Assembly (NCBI GenBank): GCA_022565615.1
Contig: JAIUMM010000016.1
Span: 1-35,216, forward strand
Length of the DNA: 35,216 nucleotides
Reading direction: 5' to 3'
Source of the DNA: Nanobdellota archaeon
GTDB lineage: Archaea > Nanobdellota > Nanobdellia > Woesearchaeales > UBA583
The notes under the pieces were generated by a model that saw only the letters and a program-made list of their open reading frames with translations, was not told the DNA's origin and ran no database searches. The translations under genes were made by a program, and so were the position numbers. Numbering within the stretch: the stretch's first letter is position 1; every line of letters begins with the position of its first letter. Below are positions 18,672 through 26,412 of this stretch, piece after piece.

Positions 18672-18893
18672 CTATTTATATACTCTTTCTACTTCTTGAT
18701 TCATTCTCCTTAAAATAAATTGAATTTCATCCTCACTATAATTGAGCTCTTTTAGAGATTCTAGTAATGTTTTTCCATCTTCAGAAACTTTTTCAAGTCC
18801 AAAATGATGTTTATGTGATAAATCTCTTAAAACAGGAAATTCGTTAAGAATTTCTAATGTTTCATGATGAAGTGTAAAATATGAACTTCCCAT
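18672..18893 (-). CDS. 73-aa helical protein, possibly DUF1858-like
   Basis: A short acidic helical protein. The order ETLEILNEFPVLRDLSHKH, then TLLESLKELNYSEDEIQFIL, then RRMNQEV faintly resembles DUF1858/ScdA-N domains (TL-x-E-x-x-x-P ... TL-x-x-A ... N), but it lacks their cysteines, so I do not assign it. It has an ATG start and a clean AT-rich upstream region; the next 160 bases (18894-19055) hold no gene I can support. Confidence 0.5.
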   Translation of the reverse strand: MGSSYFTLHHETLEILNEFPVLRDLSHKHHFGLEKVSEDGKTLLESLKELNYSEDEIQFILRRMNQEVERVYK

Positions 18894-19055
18894 TATAAAG
18901 TATTAAATCAAATTCTATTTAATTACTTTTAGTAACGCAGTGTTTATACAAAATAGATAAAATATAGTATGAAAAAATTAAAAATTATAATTAAAAGTAG
19001 TAAATCCTAAGTATTGATAAAAGTCATATTAATAGAAACTAAAAATAAATTTAAA

Positions 19056-20303
19056 TTAAATTTTTTGAGTATAATAAAATCCATCTTCTAAACTCTCATC
19101 TCTATGTTGTTCGTATAATTTAGAAGAAATTGTTAAAATTTCAACATAATTCTCAATCATTTCATATTGCTCAACAATAGTTTGAAGAAGAGAATTTAAC
19201 TCAGAAATTAATTTTTTAGAGGAGTGTTCCTCACAAACATTAATATTTTCAATAATGTTTTTTTGATTTTTCTCTAAATCAAAAATCAAATCATTAATCT
19301 CTAAAAGTTCTTGATTATACTGATCAATTTTAATTGATAACTCTTCTTTGTAATGCTTAGATGTTTTAGATGAAAATTGCTCTAAATCTTTTTCTAATTG
19401 CTCAATTTTAAAATTTAATGTGAGTTCTTGTGAATTTAATTCTTCAATAGTTTTCTTTTTAGAAAATATTTGTTTTTTTAATTTGTATTGCTGATACTCA
19501 AATGAATTCAACTTTGAATAACATAATAATCCTGCTGATACTACTGCTTGCCAAAGGGGAATAAATAATGTTTTTTGAGTTGAATTTTCTTGTAATTCTT
19601 GCAAAGATAATTCAACTTCTCTAATTTCATGCTCTAAGCGTTGTTTTTTCAATTTTGAATCTTGTAATTTTGATGTTAATTTTTGAAGCTTAAGTTTTAG
19701 TGAATCCTCTTTTTTCACATTATATAAATAATTTTTCTCAAATTTATTATATTTTTTTTCACAATCTTCAATTTTTCCAACTAAATTTTTTTTTTCTTGA
19801 ATTTTACTTTTCAAATCTATGATAATTTTATTATTTTTTGTTTGATGCATATGTAACTCATCTTCAACTATTAAAGAAATTGCTCTACATTGTTTTTGTA
19901 ATCTTAAATCTTCAAATTTTATATCAAAAGATTTTTTTTTAATAGTAGTTGCAATTGAAAATGAATCATAATGATTCTCAATTGCACTAAATACATCTTT
20001 TAAAGAAGAAATGTGTTCAAATTGTTCCTTTTTTCTTGAAATTAATCTATTTTTTGGCGTAAAATTAAATTCATATAAATTTTGTATTGGAATTGTAATA
20101 ATTGGATAATATTCAATAGTTCTCAATATATTAAAAATCTTGAAAAATTCTTCTCTATACGTTAAAACATCATCAAAAGTATTAAATTTTAAATTTCTAA
20201 CAATTTCTAATTGTTCTTGATTAAATGCATAAATTGAAATAGTCTCTTTAAAAGATTGAAATTTAACTCCATGTAATGCAAAAAATTCAGTAGTTGAGAG
20301 CAT
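19056..20303 (-). CDS. 415-aa coiled-coil protein, unrecognised
   Basis: The N-terminal ~125 residues form a mixed domain (FFALHGVKFQ...YYPIITIPIQNLYEFN). Most of the remainder, about 125-395, is Lys/Glu/Gln/Leu-rich coiled coil, broken once at about residues 248-275 by FIPLWQAVVSAGLLCYSKLN, which could be a membrane-inserting hairpin or a hinge. The layout of globular head, long coiled coil, hinge and returning coiled coil resembles a small SMC-like or tether protein, but no ATPase motif is present. It lies divergent from the gene at 20401 across a 97-bp intergenic region. Confidence 0.65.
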   Translation of the reverse strand: MLSTTEFFALHGVKFQSFKETISIYAFNQEQLEIVRNLKFNTFDDVLTYREEFFKIFNILRTIEYYPIITIPIQNLYEFNFTPKNRLISRKKEQFEHISSLKDVFSAIENHYDSFSIATTIKKKSFDIKFEDLRLQKQCRAISLIVEDELHMHQTKNNKIIIDLKSKIQEKKNLVGKIEDCEKKYNKFEKNYLYNVKKEDSLKLKLQKLTSKLQDSKLKKQRLEHEIREVELSLQELQENSTQKTLFIPLWQAVVSAGLLCYSKLNSFEYQQYKLKKQIFSKKKTIEELNSQELTLNFKIEQLEKDLEQFSSKTSKHYKEELSIKIDQYNQELLEINDLIFDLEKNQKNIIENINVCEEHSSKKLISELNSLLQTIVEQYEMIENYVEILTISSKLYEQHRDESLEDGFYYTQKI

Positions 20304-20366
20304 ATATAACCAAGTTTGTGTAATTAGTTTAAACTATGTTGTCACTAAAAGTAAATTTGAAGATAT

Positions 20367-20379
20367 ATTTATAAATATA
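20367..20379 (+). promoter_or_regulatory. TATA box fixing the start of the gene at 20401
   Basis: ATTTATAAATATA is centred about 28 nt before the ATG at 20401. This favours the ATG over the in-frame TTG at 20395, which would be too close to the expected transcription start. Confidence 0.5.
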
Positions 20380-20400
20380 CAAAACATAGTATAGTTGAAT

Positions 20401-21168
20401 ATGGGAATTCCAGTTGTTGATAAATTTGAAGTTGGTGCATATTATGGAATTAATAATTTAGTTGATACATTATATGGTAAAATTTCAAGAAAATCCACTT
20501 CAGAAAATAGGACTAAAAGTGGAGGACTTGAAAGAGTGCTTTCTTCAGATTCAAATTCTGTTCAAAATATACAAAATTTAGATTCTCAAGTAAAAGAAGA
20601 GTCTCAATTAATTTCTAATTCAGTTAAATATCTTGGACTCATTATAGGTGCTTATTTCACATATCAAAAAACTAGAGAATTATTTTCTTCAGTTGAAAAT
20701 AGTAATAACGAACAGCAGCAACAACAATCAAGTCAAACAGGTTCTAGTTCTCAAAATAATTCAATGTTTGGAGGTTTAGTTGGAAATGTACTTAAATTTA
20801 CAGCAGGAGCATATGTTGCTAATGAATTATTTCAAAGATTTAATACATTTGCAGATTATTATGCAACCCATTTACATGAATATGGAATGGAAGAACAACA
20901 TATGAGAGACATAGCATATATTTTAACATTTGGAGAAGAAGTACCTCATGGAGGGTATAGAGGAAATAATATGGCATATAATCAAATGTATAATATGTTA
21001 CAAAGAGTCGGATTTCATAAATTAGATAATACTCCTACGGGAAAGAGAATTATTATGGGACTTGCAACATTTGGAAGAGAAGTGGCTGAAAAAGTTGGAG
21101 AAGAAGGAGGAGGAATGGTATTTGAAAAAATGAAAAAAATGAATAAGAAAAGTTCCAAACCTGCTTAA
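20401..21168 (+). CDS. 255-aa protein with a Gln/Ser-rich linker, unrecognised
   Basis: I do not recognise it. An N-terminal part (1-70) is followed by a weakly hydrophobic stretch YLGLIIGAYFTY (about 80-91), a low-complexity linker (NNEQQQQQSSQTGSSSQNNS, about 103-122), a second hydrophobic Gly/Ala-rich stretch (FGGLVGNVLKFTAGAYVANE), and a C-terminal helical domain with a Lys-rich end. It could be a membrane-associated protein with two hairpin-like insertions. Start chosen at ATG 20401 from TATA spacing. The gene ends about 46 bp before a set of tRNA-Leu 3'-end repeats, so it may lie on the accessory side of a tRNA integration site. Confidence 0.6.
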   Translation: MGIPVVDKFEVGAYYGINNLVDTLYGKISRKSTSENRTKSGGLERVLSSDSNSVQNIQNLDSQVKEESQLISNSVKYLGLIIGAYFTYQKTRELFSSVENSNNEQQQQQSSQTGSSSQNNSMFGGLVGNVLKFTAGAYVANELFQRFNTFADYYATHLHEYGMEEQHMRDIAYILTFGEEVPHGGYRGNNMAYNQMYNMLQRVGFHKLDNTPTGKRIIMGLATFGREVAEKVGEEGGGMVFEKMKKMNKKSSKPA

Positions 21169-21214
21169 TAATTTCAATTGTAGAGAACCTAAATATCAAT
21201 ACAGATTAGAAAAA

Positions 21215-21454
21215 TATGTGAGGGACGGGATTTGCAAGGTAACTATACTTAGTTGCGTTCGTTGATTTTCTCTGAAAATAACTACGTTCAAATCCTAGAA
21301 CATCTAAAGAATAATGTAGATTTTAGAAAGTATGTGAGGGACGGGATTTGTGAGAAAAAATTATAAATTTTTTGCACCAAAGGAACTATGTTCAAATCCT
21401 AAAACATCTAAAGAATAATGTAGATTTTAAAAAATATGTGAGGGACGGGATTTG
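21215..21454. repeat. three copies of the tRNA-Leu(GAG) 3' end in a degenerate tandem array
   Basis: The 20-mer tatgtgagggacgggatttg, which covers the discriminator, acceptor strand and half the T arm of the minus-strand tRNA-Leu(GAG), occurs perfectly at 21215-21234, 21331-21350 and 21435-21454; the third is in the functional tRNA. A longer unit of 71 bp (21280-21350 and 21384-21454) is repeated with about five mismatches, including a shared spacer ending in aataatgtagatttta. The spacers between (21235-21279, 21351-21383) are unrelated to each other. Each degenerate unit also has gttcaaatcct, the complement of the T loop, so GGATTTG and CAAATCC can pair across the spacer. Either these are stacked integrase attachment sites or they are remnants of tandem tRNA copies. 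Confidence 0.8.
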
Positions 21455-21521
21455 AACCCGTGAACTCGATTGAGACACCCCCCTCAAGGGTGCGCCTTTG
21501 ACCTGACTTGGCGACCCTCAC
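21437..21521 (-). tRNA. tRNA-Leu (anticodon GAG)
   Basis: Read on the minus strand: acceptor stem GTGAGGG/CCCTCAC, D arm GCCAAGTCAGGTCAAAGGC, and anticodon arm CACCC-TTGAGGG-GGGTG giving GAG. A long class II variable arm follows, then the T arm CACGG-GTTCAAAT-CCCGT. The discriminator is A at 21437, no CCA is encoded, and a T run follows the 3' end. It is divergent from trm1. Confidence 0.96.
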
Positions 21522-21569
21522 ATCAAAAATAGATATTTTGCCAAATCTATTGTAATAAAAATAAATAAG

Positions 21570-21580
21570 TATTTAAAAAT
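21570..21580 (+). promoter_or_regulatory. TATA box of trm1
   Basis: TATTTAAAAAT is centred about 25 nt before the ATG at 21600; leaderless spacing. Confidence 0.45.
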
Positions 21581-21599
21581 TCATTGGATTTATTATAAT

Positions 21600-22745
21600 A
21601 TGAATACTCAAATTGTTGAAGAAAAAATTACAATTCCTCTTCAAACTTCAAAAGAAATTGACTTCTCACAAGAAAAAGTGTTAGTTACAAAAGATATGGG
21701 TACATTTTATAATCCAATTATGAAAATTCACAGAGATATTTCACTTCTTGTTCTTAAACACTTTTTTTCAAATTTCAAACGACCTATTTCATTTTGTGAT
21801 CCAATGGTTGCAAGTGGAATTCGTGAAGCAAGATATATGCAACAAATTCCTCAACTATTTTCAAAAATATATGTAGGGGATATTTCTCCTCAAGCACTTG
21901 AAAATTGTAAACAAACATTTGATGAAAATTCTCTTTCTCAAGAAAAAATTATATATTTTAATTGTAAAGCACAAGAATTATTATATAAATCTAATTTTGA
22001 TTGTATTGAAATTGACCCATTTGGAAGTCCTGCTCCTTTTCTTGACGCAGCAATTAGTCAAACTAATCATAATGGATTACTGTGTGTGACTGCAACTGAT
22101 ACTGCATCATTATGTGGTGTGTATCCAAAAAAAGCTCTAAGAAGATATAATTTACACATTCATAAAACTCTTTGTTTTGATGAATTAGGACTTAGAGGAT
22201 TAATTGCATATTGTCAAAGAATTGCTGGAAAATTTGATAAAACCTTACATGTTGAAATAAGTTTTGTGTATGGGCATTTTTATAGAATATTTTTTAGAGT
22301 TGAAGAAAGTGCTCAACAATCATTAAATTCAATTAAAGAACACAAATATATTTCATATAAAAGAGAATCACAAGAGATACAAATACATAATTTTAATGAA
22401 AAAGAAAGAATTGGGCCTTTATATTTAGGTAGTTTAAATAACAAAGAATTAATTAAAAAGTGTATTGAAGATATTTCAATAATTCAAGATTCTAAAAAAG
22501 CTCTCAAATTATTAGAATCTCTTTTACATGAAGTTGAAAGTATTGGATATTATGATATTCACAAATTACAAAGTTATTGCAACATAGCAGAAGGAATTAA
22601 ATTTACAACTCTCTTTGAATTTTTAAATAAAGATTCAATTACATCCTCTCTTTCACATTGTAATAAAAGAGGACTTAAAACAACTCTAAATTTTGATGAA
22701 TTAGTTAAATTAATAGGAGAATTGAAAAACAAAAATAATATTTAA
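21600..22745 (+). CDS. trm1: tRNA (guanine26-N2)-dimethyltransferase Trm1
   Basis: 381 aa, the archaeal Trm1 length. The SAM-binding start is FCDPMVASGIREARYM, followed by the acidic YVGDISPQALENCKQTF; the catalytic block is IEIDPFGSPAPFLDAAI, then VTATDTASLCGVYPKKALRRY, then DELGLRGLIAYCQRIAGKFD, all Trm1 signatures. The C-terminal domain is complete. It methylates G26 of tRNA using S-adenosylmethionine. It lies next to tRNA-Leu(GAG) in the opposite direction, and its TATA-like element sits at the expected distance. Confidence 0.95.
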   Translation: MNTQIVEEKITIPLQTSKEIDFSQEKVLVTKDMGTFYNPIMKIHRDISLLVLKHFFSNFKRPISFCDPMVASGIREARYMQQIPQLFSKIYVGDISPQALENCKQTFDENSLSQEKIIYFNCKAQELLYKSNFDCIEIDPFGSPAPFLDAAISQTNHNGLLCVTATDTASLCGVYPKKALRRYNLHIHKTLCFDELGLRGLIAYCQRIAGKFDKTLHVEISFVYGHFYRIFFRVEESAQQSLNSIKEHKYISYKRESQEIQIHNFNEKERIGPLYLGSLNNKELIKKCIEDISIIQDSKKALKLLESLLHEVESIGYYDIHKLQSYCNIAEGIKFTTLFEFLNKDSITSSLSHCNKRGLKTTLNFDELVKLIGELKNKNNI

Positions 22746-22798
22746 GTAATAAGAGGAAACAAGAAAAATATATAAACATTCATGATTTGATTTAGTTT

Positions 22799-23143
22799 AT
22801 GGTATTTCATTTTTTAAGAAAAAGAAAAACAATTGAAGAAGAGTATAAAGAAGCATTACAATTAGCTGTTCAAACATTTAGTAATTTTCCTAATTTAGAT
22901 ATGGATTTTAGTGATAGACAAGTTAATGAAATCATTAGACCTAGATTAAATAATTTATTAGTTTTAGAGATGAAAATTGAATTACAAGAAAATGATTCAA
23001 CAGAAGAAAGAACTCAAAGAATAAATTTACTTTCAAAAGTTTTAGATGAAGCAAATGGAGATTTACATACAAAAGAAGAGATGCAAAGAGGTTGGGAAAT
23101 TTTAAAACAATTAGTTATTAAAAGGTTTAATTCATTACATTAA
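22799..23143 (+). CDS. 114-aa helical hypothetical protein
   Basis: I do not recognise it. It is highly charged, all-helical and soluble, beginning FHFLRKRKTIEEEYKEAL. A TATA-like AAATATATAAACA at 22766-22778 lies 26 nt upstream of the ATG, so it is probably transcribed independently of trm1 although on the same strand 53 bp downstream. Converges with the Lrp-like regulator gene. Confidence 0.6.
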   Translation: MVFHFLRKRKTIEEEYKEALQLAVQTFSNFPNLDMDFSDRQVNEIIRPRLNNLLVLEMKIELQENDSTEERTQRINLLSKVLDEANGDLHTKEEMQRGWEILKQLVIKRFNSLH

Positions 23144-23163
23144 AAATAAAAATTTAATTATAT

Positions 23164-24180
23164 TTAATTCATTTCAAACCACTCAAATTCAAACTCTGCG
23201 TTTGGACATAATTGTTTAATTTCTCCTTCAAACAAATCTTTAAAATTTGCTTCTTCACAAATAAGTGTCATAAAAAATTCATCACTATACGTATTTTTAA
23301 TTGCACGAATAATATGCTGATGTTTTGAAATATGTAATTTTAATTGTTCTAAAGACTCAGTTGGCAAAAAACCACACTTCATAATTAAAGCATATTGTAA
23401 AAACCCAAGTTTTGAAAAATTAATTACAGGTTCGAATCTCTCAATTAATCCTTGTTGCTTTAATTTTTCAATTCTATATTTTACAGTATCAGCTGAAACA
23501 TTTAATTTCTCTGCCATATCTTTATATTGAACTCTTCCATCTGCACTTAATAATTCAAGTAGTTCCTTATCTTTATCATCAATTTTAAAATTCATCTCTA
23601 CATTTTTAATTGTTTGAAAATCATCTTGAATTGAATCTTGAAATACACTTTCAAGTAGAATTTCTCTTTGTGCTTCTTTAATAGGATTTGCAGATAAAAT
23701 AGTATAATATTTAGCAAGTACTTCTGAGAATAATTCTAAAATTTCAGCAAGTTTAGTTTGAAATTCTTCAACACTCAAAGCGTATAATTTAACAATTAAA
23801 TCCCACCCTTCATTTGATTTTAATACCCATACTAAATATTTATTTCCAATAGTATTTTTGATAAATTGTTCTTTTGAAATTGCATCTTCAAGTTTTAATT
23901 TTAGTAAAATAACATACTCTTGATAACTACCACTTCCTTCTCTAAGTTTTGGAACAAATTTTACAATTAAATTCTCTTTAACTAATCGTTTAATTCTATA
24001 ATTTATAATTTCTCTTCCTAAATCAATATCTTTTGAAATACTTGCACTTGTTTTTCGTCCATCATTTAATAATTCTTTTAAAATAAGTTTATCTTTTTCA
24101 GTTAAAATTGAAGGTAAATTTGAAGAAATGTGAGTTGTAGAATTAATATTAGAATTAGAATCATGATTTTCTTTTGTCAT
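23164..24180 (-). CDS. double Lrp/AsnC-type transcription regulator
   Basis: 338 aa containing two complete Lrp-like halves in one chain. Half 1 starts LTEKDKLILKELLNDGRKTS with a winged helix (about 26-80) and an effector-like region to about 165. Half 2 starts IDDKDKELLELLSADGRVQY (about 196-250), with the classical Lrp recognition segment ADTVKYRIEKLKQQGLIERF, then its own RAM-like region. A normal Lrp is ~150 aa and dimerises; here the dimer appears covalently fused. It likely binds DNA and regulates transcription, target unknown. Its promoter region and first codons are duplicated upstream of mntA (see repeats at 24173 and 25103). Confidence 0.85.
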   Translation of the reverse strand: MTKENHDSNSNINSTTHISSNLPSILTEKDKLILKELLNDGRKTSASISKDIDLGREIINYRIKRLVKENLIVKFVPKLREGSGSYQEYVILLKLKLEDAISKEQFIKNTIGNKYLVWVLKSNEGWDLIVKLYALSVEEFQTKLAEILELFSEVLAKYYTILSANPIKEAQREILLESVFQDSIQDDFQTIKNVEMNFKIDDKDKELLELLSADGRVQYKDMAEKLNVSADTVKYRIEKLKQQGLIERFEPVINFSKLGFLQYALIMKCGFLPTESLEQLKLHISKHQHIIRAIKNTYSDEFFMTLICEEANFKDLFEGEIKQLCPNAEFEFEWFEMN

Positions 24181-24245
24181 AAGTATATTTAAGAAATGTA
24201 AATTTATAAATATATCTTCTATTTTTATAACTTATTAAAGTTTTA
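24173..24245 (-). repeat. promoter copy 1 (Lrp-like regulator), 73 bp direct repeat
   Basis: This 73-bp stretch matches 25103-25175 with a single mismatch (24183 G, 25113 A). It includes the TATA box (aatttataaat near 24201-24211, about 26 nt before the start codon) and the first eight bases of the coding sequence (ATGACAAA). Copies are exactly 930 bp apart and bracket the HepT-MntA operon. Confidence 0.9.
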
Positions 24246-24283
24246 TGTACAACTAACTCTTTTAAATGGAAAAATATCAAAAA

Positions 24284-24697
24284 TTATTCTAAAGAGATTT
24301 TAATTTCTTCAATAAATTCTATAAAAATCTCTTTGTTTTCAAATACGTAATAAATTTTAGATAAATCAAATTCATCATACTGATGAGCAATCATATTTCG
24401 ATAATACATGTAATTTGACATCTTTGTAGAAGTATCTTGGGACAAAATATTATTTTTATGTAATATTGTAAAAATTTCTTTATAGCTCATTGGAATTTCA
24501 AGATTTTTAATTGAAATTAATTCTTCTCCAATTTCAATACATGCATTTAGTATTGTAAATAACGACATGCTAATAGCTAAATTATCATGAGTCTTAGAAG
24601 TAAACTCATCAGAATTTTTAATATCAAATTCATTTAATATTTTTAAATATTTGAAAATTATTTCAATATTTTTTTGTATTTTAATTATATCATCCAT
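24284..24697 (-). CDS. hepT: HepT-like ribonuclease toxin (HEPN, DUF86)
   Basis: 137 aa, all-helical, with the HEPN RX4HXY catalytic motif as R100-NMIA-H105-Q-Y107. HepT toxins are RNases (tRNA cleavage is documented in the family) neutralised by the MNT-type partner through AMPylation of the Tyr in this motif. The partner is encoded 20 bp upstream on the same strand, the standard order antitoxin then toxin. The active-site residues look intact. Confidence 0.88.
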   Translation of the reverse strand: MDDIIKIQKNIEIIFKYLKILNEFDIKNSDEFTSKTHDNLAISMSLFTILNACIEIGEELISIKNLEIPMSYKEIFTILHKNNILSQDTSTKMSNYMYYRNMIAHQYDEFDLSKIYYVFENKEIFIEFIEEIKISLE

Positions 24698-24717
24698 TCT
24701 TATTTTAAGTAGTATTT

Positions 24718-25110
24718 TTAATACAAATAATTCTCATTAAATCCCTTTCTTCTATACATTTTAGCTAATCTTGGTTTAAAATCCAACCATTTTGTCATTG
24801 TTTGAACTTTAATTGAATTGTAAGAAGAAGATTTTTTAATTATGTTATTTGAAGAAATAATTTTAAACTGTAAAGATAAAGGTAATACTTCAAAATCACA
24901 AATATCAAGTTCTTCATTAGTATAAGACAATATTTCAATTTTTTGGGATTGAGAACAATCTTTAGTAAATATGACTGCTATATCTAAATCTGAGAGTGGG
25001 GTTATCTTATTTGAATTTAGATAAGAACCAAAAATAATTAAAGAGTCGACTTGAGGATGATTTTTTATCTCTTCAAGAATTGAAGAATATTTATCAAGAA
25101 GATTTGTCAT
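24718..25110 (-). CDS. mntA: MntA-like nucleotidyltransferase antitoxin
   Basis: 130 aa, minimal nucleotidyltransferase fold. The catalytic GSx11DxD motif is GS28-29 with D41 and D43 (FGSYLNSNKITPLSDLDIAV), and ICDFEVLPL provides the third strand. MntA antitoxins transfer AMP onto the paired HepT toxin. First gene of the operon with hepT. Its promoter is the second copy of the Lrp-like regulator promoter, suggesting shared or captured control. Confidence 0.88.
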   Translation of the reverse strand: MTNLLDKYSSILEEIKNHPQVDSLIIFGSYLNSNKITPLSDLDIAVIFTKDCSQSQKIEILSYTNEELDICDFEVLPLSLQFKIISSNNIIKKSSSYNSIKVQTMTKWLDFKPRLAKMYRRKGFNENYLY

Positions 25111-25175
25111 AAATATATTTAAGAAATGTAAATTTATAAATATATCTTCTATTTTTATAACTTATTAAAGTTTTA
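25103..25175 (-). repeat. promoter copy 2 (mntA-hepT), 73 bp direct repeat
   Basis: This is the partner of the repeat at 24173-24245, identical except for one base. It supplies the mntA start codon, TATA box and upstream region. After 25175 the two copies diverge abruptly, which gives a clear duplication boundary. Confidence 0.9.
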
Positions 25176-25218
25176 AATATTATATTTTTTGAACAAAATT
25201 TTATCCATTTTAGATATG

Positions 25219-25228
25219 TTTATAAATA
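25219..25228 (+). promoter_or_regulatory. TATA box fixing the start of the gene at 25249
   Basis: TTTATAAATA is centred 25 nt before the ATG at 25249. It falls inside the longer frame that opens at TTG 25189, which argues that the longer start is not used. Confidence 0.55.
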
Positions 25229-25248
25229 TTGTAATTTTAAATATTTGT

Positions 25249-25572
25249 ATGAATGCAAAATTAGTATCTACAATTTTAAGTTTTTTTCTAATTACTTGTA
25301 CTTTAAATTTCTCATATGCTCAAGATGATGAATTTCAAACTCATCAAATGAGTCTTAATTTTTTTGATGAACATAACGAAATTAAATCTCAGCCAAGTGA
25401 AGAAGAAGTAATATTTTTTGAATTGTATAATTTAAAACTTGAACCCACATCTCCACAATACTCAGGGCTTGAAGGATTTATTGCAAAAAGTACTGGCTCA
25501 ACACTTAGTTTATTAATTGGATTTTTTGTAATTGGAATAATTATTTACTTCTCAATCACTAAAAAGATTTAA
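25249..25572 (+). CDS. small single-pass membrane protein with signal peptide
   Basis: 107 aa from ATG 25249. I prefer this start to a TTG at 25189 because the TATA box lies 25 nt upstream and the protein then begins with a clean signal peptide: MNAKLVSTILSFFLITC, ending FSYAQ with a likely cleavage after Ala (A-x-A-like SYA). An acidic extracellular middle (~55 residues) is followed by a C-terminal membrane helix (LLIGFFVIGIIIYFSI) and a short KK tail, giving type I topology. Function unknown. The membrane protein gene at 25597 follows 24 bp later and is likely co-transcribed. Confidence 0.65.
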   Translation: MNAKLVSTILSFFLITCTLNFSYAQDDEFQTHQMSLNFFDEHNEIKSQPSEEEVIFFELYNLKLEPTSPQYSGLEGFIAKSTGSTLSLLIGFFVIGIIIYFSITKKI

Positions 25573-25596
25573 AATTTCAAATATTAATTTCTTACT

Positions 25597-26337
25597 ATGT
25601 TAGAAAAATTTATTCAATTTGAATTAGAACATAATAAACTCTTTCCTGTGTTTATTTATACATTTTTTATATCCTCAGTGTTATTATTTGTAACTCTGTA
25701 TTTTAGTATTTCAATATACTTATTGTTTATTTTAATTGCCCTATCTATTGCATACCCTATTACTAAATTCATTGAACAATGTGAAAGAGAAGAGTTTGTA
25801 CATAAATTTAGTGAAAGGCAACTTCTTAAAAGACACTCTCGTGAATTACTTGCTCTTTGGACTATTTTTGGAGCATTTATTTTAGCATTTTTTGTAATAT
25901 TCTCATTTCTACCTATTAATGAAGTAAATACGTTTCAAATTGGAGTAAGTGGAATTTCAGAGGAAGTTTCATTTCTCCCCCAATTATTGAATTCACTTGG
26001 AATTTTCTTTTTAATTTTTATACTTTGTTTGTTAAGTATTGCAGCAATTGTATTTGTAATTCAATGGAGTGCTATGATTATGGCTCATAGTTTAGTTTTA
26101 ATTGGAGAATTTATTCCAACTTTAGTTGGTGCTTTATTTATGCTCTCATCCTCTTTATTAATTGTAGGAGGATATATTTTAGCAGGTTTTGCAGGAATTT
26201 TGCTCTCCATTAGATTTGATATTCATGATAGAACATTTAAGTCAAAATATATGGGGCAAATTCAAAAAGATGTATTTACATTACTTGGAATTGGACTCTT
26301 ACTTGTAGTAGGAGGAGTATTATTACAAATTATTTAG
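25597..26337 (+). CDS. polytopic membrane protein, unrecognised
   Basis: 246 aa with about six hydrophobic segments (near residues 16-35, 36-54, 82-108, 133-160, 166-188 and 190-207, plus a C-terminal segment at 228-246). A charged cytoplasmic loop (EQCEREEFVHKFSERQLLKRHSRE) lies at about 58-81. I do not recognise a transporter family. It lies 24 bp after the small signal-peptide protein, suggesting a two-gene membrane unit. Confidence 0.65.
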   Translation: MLEKFIQFELEHNKLFPVFIYTFFISSVLLFVTLYFSISIYLLFILIALSIAYPITKFIEQCEREEFVHKFSERQLLKRHSRELLALWTIFGAFILAFFVIFSFLPINEVNTFQIGVSGISEEVSFLPQLLNSLGIFFLIFILCLLSIAAIVFVIQWSAMIMAHSLVLIGEFIPTLVGALFMLSSSLLIVGGYILAGFAGILLSIRFDIHDRTFKSKYMGQIQKDVFTLLGIGLLLVVGGVLLQII

Positions 26338-26382
26338 TTTTTTTGAAAAAAATCTCCTTTTTTTGAAATTTCATAACCTATA

Positions 26383-26393
26383 TTTTATAAATA
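26383..26393 (+). promoter_or_regulatory. TATA box of the nitrilase/HNH pair
   Basis: TTTTATAAATA is centred 25 nt before the ATG at 26413. No second TATA-like element stands before the second gene, which overlaps the first, so this is the promoter for both. Confidence 0.5.
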
Positions 26394-26412
26394 ATTCTCT
26401 CATAGTTTTATT

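Noticed and set aside
18894-19055. Short open frames in the 160-bp gap (for example a 12-codon frame at 18969)
   Set aside because: Too short, with no supporting promoter spacing or composition; I see nothing else in this stretch.
19056-20303. SMC-like ATPase
   Set aside because: The coiled-coil layout resembles SMC arms but there is no Walker A, Walker B or signature motif.
21215-21454. CRISPR array (three regularly spaced identical 20-mers)
   Set aside because: Only three copies, the repeat is part of a functional tRNA, the spacing (116 and 104 bp) exceeds CRISPR units, and the flanking sequence is itself repeated. No cas genes are nearby.
24718-25110. A CCA-adding enzyme or poly(A) polymerase
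   Set aside because: The protein is only 130 aa with just the minimal nucleotidyltransferase motif and it is paired with an RX4HXY HEPN gene, which fits MntA.
25189-25248. Extension of the small membrane protein gene to a TTG at 25189
   Set aside because: The TATA box at 25219-25228 lies inside this extension, and the ATG at 25249 gives a clean signal peptide.
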